From: Bacilli bacterium
GTDB taxonomy: Bacteria; Bacillota_I; Bacilli_A; RF39; UBA660
Assembly (NCBI GenBank): GCA_017470045.1
Contig: JAFUFG010000228.1
Coordinates: 1-11,425, forward strand
Direction: 5' to 3'
DNA length: 11,425 nt
The position numbers and the translations under genes are program-made. The notes beneath the pieces are model-generated. The model saw only the letters and a list, made by a program, of their open reading frames with translations, was not told the DNA's origin and did no database searches. Of this stretch, positions 6,999 through 11,425 are shown piece by piece. Position 1 is the first letter of the stretch. Each line of letters starts with the position of its first letter.

Positions 6999-8993
6999 TT
7001 GACGGAATTAAAGGATGTAAAAGGCATTGGACCAAAATCCCTTTCTTTATTAAATAAAATAAATATATATACAATAGAAGATTTAGTAACTCATTATCCA
7101 TTTCGATATGATGTATTAGAAAGAAATGCATTAGGTGATGTCGAAGATGGTGAGAGAATTGTTATAGATGGAAAAGTAGAAAGTGTTCCTATGCTTATGA
7201 GATTTAAAGCAGGTCTTAATAAGATGAATTTTAGACTTGTTACTCCATCTGGAGTAGTAGGAGTTTCTATTTTTAATAGAGCTTTCTTAAAGAGTCAATT
7301 AGGTGTTGGAACAGGTATTACTGTTATAGGTAAGTTAGATAAATATAAAAATGTTATTACTGCAAGTGATATTAAGATGGGAACCTTAACGAATAAAGTT
7401 AAGATTGAACCAGTATATCACTGTACTACAGGACTTACAAATAAGAATATGAGTACTTATATTAATATGGCATTACTTATGCATGGAAAAGATATTTATG
7501 ACTATATTCCAGAAGAATATGTTGATAAGTATCACTTCTTAAATAAGAAGACTTCTTTAAATATTATTCATAATCCAAGTACTCCTGAAAAGTTAAAAGA
7601 AGTAAAGATTCGTTTAAAATATGAAGAGTTCTTTCAATTTATGTTTAAGATTAATTATTTAAAGTATCAAAATAAAAAAGAAAGAGCTGGATTATCTAGA
7701 GAGATAGATCGTAAGTTAATCGATAAGTTTATTAAGAAATTACCATTTCCACTTACTGGAGATCAATTAAAGGCAGTAGATGATTTAATTGATGATTTAT
7801 CTAGTCCTTATCGAATGAATCGTTTATTACAAGGAGATGTAGGTAGTGGTAAAACGATTGTATCTTTCCTTGGAATGTTAGCGAATCATTATAGTGGTTA
7901 TCAAAGTGCCTTAATGGCTCCAACAGAAATTTTAGCAACACAACACTATTTAAATTTAAAGAACTTTTTAAAGGATGAAAATATTGAAATAGCACTTCTT
8001 ACTGGTTCTACTACTAAGAAAGATAAAACAGCTATTTATAAAGGTTTAAAAGATGGTTCTATTAGTATGGTTATCGGAACTCATGCTTTAATTCAAGACG
8101 AAGTAGAGTATCAAAATTTAGGTTTAGTTATTACGGATGAGCAACATCGTTTTGGAGTTCATCAAAGAGCAAACTTACAAAATAAAGGTGTAAAACCAGA
8201 TGTTTTATATATGAGTGCAACTCCAATCCCTAGAACTTATGCTTTAACAATCTATGGTGATATGGATGTATCCATTATTAAAGAACGTCCAAAAGGAAGA
8301 CAAAAGATTGATACTTACGTTAAGAAAAATGATGAGATTAAAGATGTTCTTGGAATGATGTATGAACAGTTAAAAGCTGGTCATCAAGTTTATGTTATTG
8401 CTCCATTAATTGAAGATAGTGAGAATTCAGATTTAACTACAGTTTGTAAATTAAGAGATCAAATGAAACTTGCTTTTGGAGAACATTATAAGATTGATAT
8501 TGTTCATGGTAAAATGGCTAGTCAAAATAAAGATAACATTATGGAACAATTTAAAAAGAATGAAGTTCAAATCCTTATCTCTACAACAGTTGTAGAAGTA
8601 GGAGTTGATGTTCCAAATGCTACAACGATTGTTATTTTTGATGCAGATCGTTTTGGTTTATCTACATTACACCAATTGAGAGGTAGAGTAGGAAGAGGTA
8701 CTTCAAAATCTCAATGTATCTTAATTAGTGATAGTGATGCAGAAAGACTTAAGATCATGGAAAAAGTAGATGATGGATTTGTTATTTCCGAAGAAGACTT
8801 TAAGTTACGTGGACATGGAGATTTATTTGGAACGAAACAATCTGGTGATATGAGTTTCAAAATTGCAGATATTAAAAACGATTATAAGATTCTTCTTCAA
8901 GCAAAAAAAGATTCTGAAGAATATTTATTAAATGAAGAACATGATGGTGACGAATTAAAGAAAAAATTAATCGCATCTATCACGGAAGGATAA
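6999..8993 (+). CDS. recG: ATP-dependent DNA helicase RecG
   Basis: RecG is a cytoplasmic double-strand DNA translocase that remodels stalled replication forks and branch-migrates recombination intermediates. The 664-residue product has the full architecture: an N-terminal helix-hairpin region with KGIGPKS (about 8-14), the OB-fold wedge domain (about 50-140), then two helicase domains. Seen motifs are Walker A GDVGSGKT (279-286), motif II DEQH (380-383) followed by RFG, motif III SATPIPRT (406-413), motif V STTVVEVGVDVP (about 528-539) and motif VI QLRGRVGRG (559-567). The RecG C-terminal region is present (LRGHGDLFGTKQSG, about 603-616). Length is slightly short of the usual 680-690 but nothing essential is missing. 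The start TTG 6999 gives MTELKDVKGIG, matching the family, with GGAAGGA ten bases upstream. The alternative GTG 6990 overlaps the ribosome site and is unlikely. It is a single-gene unit with its own promoter and terminator. Confidence 0.97.
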   Translation: MTELKDVKGIGPKSLSLLNKINIYTIEDLVTHYPFRYDVLERNALGDVEDGERIVIDGKVESVPMLMRFKAGLNKMNFRLVTPSGVVGVSIFNRAFLKSQLGVGTGITVIGKLDKYKNVITASDIKMGTLTNKVKIEPVYHCTTGLTNKNMSTYINMALLMHGKDIYDYIPEEYVDKYHFLNKKTSLNIIHNPSTPEKLKEVKIRLKYEEFFQFMFKINYLKYQNKKERAGLSREIDRKLIDKFIKKLPFPLTGDQLKAVDDLIDDLSSPYRMNRLLQGDVGSGKTIVSFLGMLANHYSGYQSALMAPTEILATQHYLNLKNFLKDENIEIALLTGSTTKKDKTAIYKGLKDGSISMVIGTHALIQDEVEYQNLGLVITDEQHRFGVHQRANLQNKGVKPDVLYMSATPIPRTYALTIYGDMDVSIIKERPKGRQKIDTYVKKNDEIKDVLGMMYEQLKAGHQVYVIAPLIEDSENSDLTTVCKLRDQMKLAFGEHYKIDIVHGKMASQNKDNIMEQFKKNEVQILISTTVVEVGVDVPNATTIVIFDADRFGLSTLHQLRGRVGRGTSKSQCILISDSDAERLKIMEKVDDGFVISEEDFKLRGHGDLFGTKQSGDMSFKIADIKNDYKILLQAKKDSEEYLLNEEHDGDELKKKLIASITEG

Positions 8994-9020
8994 AAAGTGT
9001 GAATTTCACACTTTTTTATT
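8992..9020 (+). terminator. recG terminator
   Basis: An 11-bp stem AAAAAGTGTGA (8992-9002) / TCACACTTTTT (9006-9016) with a three-base loop overlaps the recG stop codon and continues into a T-rich tail. It separates recG from the downstream RNA locus. Confidence 0.9.
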
Positions 9021-9083
9021 TTTTCATTTTGTTGATATTAAAAGAAATTAAAATTTTTGTGAAAAAAACTTTTTGATAGGTAA

Positions 9084-9112
9084 TTGACTTTTACATATTT
9101 TTTTGAAATAAT
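9084..9112 (+). promoter_or_regulatory. Promoter of the twin-loop small RNA
   Basis: TTGACT (9084-9089, five of six) is separated by 17 bp from AATAAT (9107-9112, five of six), with TG at 9104-9105 making an extended -10. The upstream 40 bp is strongly A/T-rich with A- and T-tracts. The predicted first nucleotide is G9119, which is exactly the first base of the first hairpin. This is the best promoter match I found in the window by eye. Confidence 0.8.
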
Positions 9113-9118
9113 TAAGAT

Positions 9119-9225
9119 GCGTGATGGTATAAATATCACGCCGATATCTCTAACGGTGTAAATGTTAGAGTATATTCAACCGAACCCCCTGAAGACCTTG
9201 TCGAGAGACAAGGTCACTTTTTTTT
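9119..9225 (+). ncRNA. Candidate structured small RNA with two near-identical hairpin loops
   Basis: About 107 nt from a strong promoter to a strong terminator, with no credible coding frame. Hairpin 1 is 7 bp (GCGTGAT 9119-9125 / ATCACGC 9135-9141) with loop GGTATAAAT. Hairpin 2 is 7 bp (CTCTAAC 9148-9154 / GTTAGAG 9164-9170, extendable by three pairs past a bulge) with loop GGTGTAAAT. The two loops have the same size and differ at one base, while the stems are unrelated in sequence yet fully paired. That is what is expected if the loop sequence is functional and the stem only presents it. An unpaired segment (about 9174-9193) holds the C-rich stretch ACCCCCTGA (9184-9192). The terminator hairpin follows. 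It lies between recG and a convergent gene, so it is not a leader of a downstream gene. It does not match any riboswitch or RNA family I know; function unknown. Confidence 0.72.
9194..9225 (+). terminator. Terminator of the twin-loop small RNA
   Basis: A nine-base-pair stem GACCTTGTC (9194-9202) / GACAAGGTC (9207-9215) is capped by a GAGA tetraloop and followed by AC and T8 (9218-9225). It is only five bases before the next, convergent terminator, so its job is to end the RNA and not the recG message. Confidence 0.93.
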
Positions 9226-9230
9226 CAAAT

Positions 9231-9257
9231 AAAAAGAAGTAGCTGCTACTTCTTTTT
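9231..9257. terminator. Terminator of the minus-strand membrane-protein gene (bidirectional)
   Basis: A near-perfect palindrome AAAAAGAAGTAG (9231-9242) / CTACTTCTTTTT (9246-9257) has a three-base loop. On the minus strand the stem ends in T5 after the TAG stop codon (complement of 9246-9248). It can also act on the plus strand as a back-up to the preceding terminator. Confidence 0.85.
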
Positions 9258-10163
9258 GTATTTTCTGGATCCTCTTAGTGAGTCTAGGAAAGAATCTGAT
9301 TTTGATATCTTTTTTCCTTGACTATCACGGATTGTATGGTCTCCAAATATATCTGTATCTTCTTTGTATTTTATTTTTCCATTTTTATCTTTGTAATTGT
9401 CATCACCCCAGAAATTCTTTTCTTTGGTAAGTATCTTTTCATGTTTATTATTTTCTATATAGGTATTTCCTAGAAGATCTTTTTTCTCTGTTGCAATCTT
9501 CTTTCCGTTTTTGTAATATCCTTTTTCTCCTAGCCAATCTTTTTTGACTTCTACATCACCATCGAATAAATCTGTGTTTTCTTCTTCTTTTTGATGAGCT
9601 AAGTTGTATTCTATTTCACTTTGAACTGCAGCATCATTTTTCCACATATAGAAACTATCGTCTTTTACAACGATGAATGCCCAAATATTAAGTAGGGTAG
9701 ATACGATTCTGATGACTAATACCATATCAGTTACTCCAAATAATCTTAATACTTGTAATAGTAGTAGTAAACATCCTCCTAAGAATGCTCCAACGATAAA
9801 TTTTTCGATTACTTCTATAAATCCATAAGCTTCGCAACTTAGCATTGCACCTATTGGAATTGTTAGGATAATTAATTGGACATGCCAATCTGCCCCAATA
9901 TCATATAAGAATGTTAGAGCAAGGGATGCTGCTATGACATAGTAGAGCCATCCTTTTAGGAATTTTAGACTTCCACTTCCTTTGATTCCAGTTTTCTTAT
10001 CTGTTTTTCGAAACTTTATGATTAAAGCAATAATAACAATTATTCCAAATATTATGCTCATAATACTGTGCATTCTTTCTGCTTGTCTTTGTTTTTCCAT
10101 TGTCTTTAACAAGTCATCAACACTTGATGGTTGTTCTTCTAATATTAAAAATCTTTCTTCCAT
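9246..10163 (-). CDS. Multi-pass membrane protein with C-terminal 20-21-residue repeats
   Basis: This 305-residue protein begins with a charged, helix-prone segment (about 13-33, DDLLKTMEKQRQAER), followed by about five hydrophobic segments (roughly 34-50, 72-89, 94-114, 121-141, 146-166). The hydrophilic tail (207-288) contains four repeats with a glycine at 212, 232, 253 and 274, each about W/L/F-G-x-x-x-Y/I...xGKxI. The motifs NGKKI, NGKIK and QGKKI recur at a fixed spacing of 20-21. The protein ends in a basic tail (RKYKKK). It has no known catalytic motif and I do not recognise its function. The repeats resemble beta-hairpin repeats in uncharacterised Bacillota proteins, which is a loose impression. 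The start ATG (complement of 10161-10163) follows AAGAAAGG by 7 nt. It is a single-gene unit, convergent with the twin-loop RNA and divergent from the nuclease gene. Confidence 0.82.
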   Translation of the reverse strand: MEERFLILEEQPSSVDDLLKTMEKQRQAERMHSIMSIIFGIIVIIALIIKFRKTDKKTGIKGSGSLKFLKGWLYYVIAASLALTFLYDIGADWHVQLIILTIPIGAMLSCEAYGFIEVIEKFIVGAFLGGCLLLLLQVLRLFGVTDMVLVIRIVSTLLNIWAFIVVKDDSFYMWKNDAAVQSEIEYNLAHQKEEENTDLFDGDVEVKKDWLGEKGYYKNGKKIATEKKDLLGNTYIENNKHEKILTKEKNFWGDDNYKDKNGKIKYKEDTDIFGDHTIRDSQGKKISKSDSFLDSLRGSRKYKKK

Positions 10164-10189
10164 ATTTTATCCTTTCTTTTTCCTTCTTA

Positions 10190-10218
10190 ATTATATCTTT
10201 TTTTTGTTGGAATTACAA
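10190..10218 (-). promoter_or_regulatory. Promoter of the minus-strand membrane-protein gene
   Basis: On the minus strand TTGTAA (10218-10213, four of six) is followed by a 17-bp spacer and a perfect TATAAT (10195-10190). The ribosome site AAGAAAGG (10178-10171) lies 7 nt before the ATG. The -35 overlaps an inverted repeat. Confidence 0.7.
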
Positions 10219-10223
10219 ATTCC
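10209..10223. promoter_or_regulatory. Inverted repeat in the divergent promoter region, possible operator
   Basis: A perfect dyad GGAATT (10209-10214), ACA, AATTCC (10218-10223) lies across the -35 hexamer of the minus-strand gene and about 58 bp before the start of the plus-strand nuclease gene. A repressor bound here could affect both. It could also be a chance palindrome, and no regulator gene is nearby. Confidence 0.3.
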
Positions 10224-10280
10224 TTGTATTGAATAAATGGTTAGAAAATGATACTCTTTTTATAGAAGGATGTGTTACGG

Positions 10281-11425
10281 ATGTATTTATCAAAATCGAA
10301 ATATTGTAACGGAGTACAATGTAAAAAGATGCTATGGTTAGATGCGAATTGTCCGGATGAAAAGGAAGATGTTGCGAATGATTCAGTATTGGATAACGGA
10401 ACGGAAGTAGGCGAATTAGCAAAAGGCTTATTTGGAGAATCTGTTGATATTGAATTTTGTTCGGATTTGAAAAAAATGATTCAAGATACGGATGTAGCGA
10501 TTCGAAATCATGATTGTGCAATTATTACAGAAGCATCATTTACTTATGAAAATAATTTTTGTAGCGTTGATCTATTGAAGAAAGAAAATGATGAGTATGA
10601 AATTTATGAAGTAAAGAGTTCTACAGAAGTAAAAGATATTTATTTGGATGATATTTCGTATCAATATTACGTATTAATGTCATGCGGATTGAGGGTACGT
10701 AAATGTTGTATTGTACATATTAATAATAAATATGAGCGTATTGGTGAATTAGAGTTAAATAAATTATTTCATATCGAAGATGTTACAGATATTGTTTTGG
10801 GAAAACAAGAAGAGGTTAAGACACGAATTTATGAGATTAATGAATATATGAAGCAAATAGAAGAGCCAACTGATGATATTGGAAATCATTGTGTAAAACC
10901 ATATGATTGTCCTTTCTTTGGTCATTGCACAAAACATTTAGAAAAACCTAATGTTTTTGATTTACGAAGAGTTCGTAGTTCTAAGAAGTTTGATTATTAT
11001 CATAATGGTTTTATTACTTTTGCGGATTTATTAGAGACGGATATTGATGAGAAGTCAAAAGAACAAATGGAATATGAAATCTATGAGAAAGAAGATAAGA
11101 TTAATCCTTCTGAAATTCAGAAGTTTATGAGTACATTGAGTTACCCTTTATACTTTTTAGATTTTGAAACATATCAACAATCTATTCCACAATATGATTA
11201 TATTCATCCTTATGAACAGATTCCATTTCAATATTCTTTACACTATGTAGATCGTATTGATGGAGAGTTATTTCATAAAGAGTTTTTAGCGGAAGCAGAT
11301 ATGGATCCTAGAAGAAGTCTTGCGGAACAATTAGTTGCGGATATTCCAGAAGACGTATGCACGGTTGCGTATAATATGAGATTTGAGAAAATGGTTATTT
11401 CGAATTTAGCAAAGTTATATCCGGA
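10281..11425 (+). CDS. DUF2779-type protein: Cas4-like PD-(D/E)XK nuclease region plus DEDD exonuclease region (3' end outside window)
   Basis: 381 residues are visible and the frame stays open at the window edge. The N-terminal part looks like a Cas4/AddB/Dna2-type iron-sulphur nuclease: cysteines C9 and C14 near the start, the core D97 and E110-V-K112 motif, Q128 with YQYYVL after it, and a distal set C204-x5-C210-x5-C216 in CVKPYDCPFFGHC. A second domain starts near 285 with LDFET (D294, E296), the first motif of DnaQ-like 3'-5' exonucleases, and YNMRFEK (E369) as a second motif. The rest is outside. This arrangement is that of the DUF2779 family, whose role is poorly defined and presumably concerns DNA or RNA processing. 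The start ATG 10281 follows AGAAGGA (10264-10270) at a loose 10 nt. A promoter with GATACT at 10250-10255 is possible but weak. It is divergent from the membrane-protein gene. Confidence 0.88.
   Translation, partial: MYLSKSKYCNGVQCKKMLWLDANCPDEKEDVANDSVLDNGTEVGELAKGLFGESVDIEFCSDLKKMIQDTDVAIRNHDCAIITEASFTYENNFCSVDLLKKENDEYEIYEVKSSTEVKDIYLDDISYQYYVLMSCGLRVRKCCIVHINNKYERIGELELNKLFHIEDVTDIVLGKQEEVKTRIYEINEYMKQIEEPTDDIGNHCVKPYDCPFFGHCTKHLEKPNVFDLRRVRSSKKFDYYHNGFITFADLLETDIDEKSKEQMEYEIYEKEDKINPSEIQKFMSTLSYPLYFLDFETYQQSIPQYDYIHPYEQIPFQYSLHYVDRIDGELFHKEFLAEADMDPRRSLAEQLVADIPEDVCTVAYNMRFEKMVISNLAKLYP

Noticed and set aside
9117..9161. A 14-codon frame starting ATG 9117 in the twin-loop RNA
   Set aside because: It has no ribosome site, its ATG lies at or before the predicted transcript start, and it runs through both hairpins.
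9982..10521. Open frames on the plus strand at 9982-10236 and 10100-10309 and on the minus strand at 10213-10521
   Set aside because: They are shadows of the minus-strand membrane-protein gene and of the plus-strand nuclease gene, with low-complexity products and no ribosome sites.
1..11425. Use of TGA as tryptophan (Mycoplasma-type code)
   Set aside because: Tryptophan is encoded by TGG throughout nifJ and other genes, no in-frame TGA interrupts conserved domains, and TGA ends the LRR gene.

Overview
The window is AT-rich, uses TGG for tryptophan and TGA as a normal stop, and carries AGGAGG-like ribosome sites, compact hairpin + T-run terminators and consensus sigma-A-type promoters. With a single-polypeptide pyruvate:ferredoxin oxidoreductase, this points to an anaerobic low-GC Bacillota, plausibly a gut-type Bacilli/Erysipelotrichia-like or Clostridia lineage. 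The exact taxon cannot be read from the sequence. No mobile element, tRNA, rRNA or CRISPR array was seen.

Layout. 1-500: the 3' end of an ADP-ribosylglycohydrolase gene, closed by a terminator. 575-4021: nifJ (pyruvate:ferredoxin oxidoreductase) as a single transcription unit, with a terminator that runs straight into the promoter of the next unit. 4081-6714: a three-gene unit of unknown function: a 519-residue protein with C-terminal BspA-like leucine-rich repeats, an overlapping 101-residue protein, and a 262-residue single-pass membrane protein. 6999-8993: recG, with its own promoter and terminator. 9246-10163 (minus strand): an integral membrane protein with a repeat-rich tail. 10281-window end: the first 381 residues of a DUF2779-type protein with a Cas4-like Fe-S/PD-(D/E)XK nuclease region followed by a DEDD exonuclease region.

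The most unusual content is in the two intergenic gaps on either side of recG. Each looks like an independent small RNA gene with its own promoter and terminator. The downstream one (plus strand, about 9119-9225) has two consecutive 7-bp hairpins with different stems but almost identical 9-nt loops (GGTATAAAT and GGTGTAAAT), then an unpaired C-rich stretch and a strong terminator. The upstream one (minus strand, about 6854 to 6713) has three hairpins and ends at the terminator it shares with the convergent membrane-protein gene. The unpaired C-rich stretch of the first (ACCCCCTGA) is perfectly complementary over 9 nt to the apical loop of the third hairpin in the second (TCAGGGGGT). I recognise neither RNA as a described family. 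Their pairing is an inference from sequence alone.

Apart from central pyruvate metabolism (nifJ) and fork/recombination repair (recG), no pathway links the genes. Adjacent units are mostly separated by well-formed terminators.
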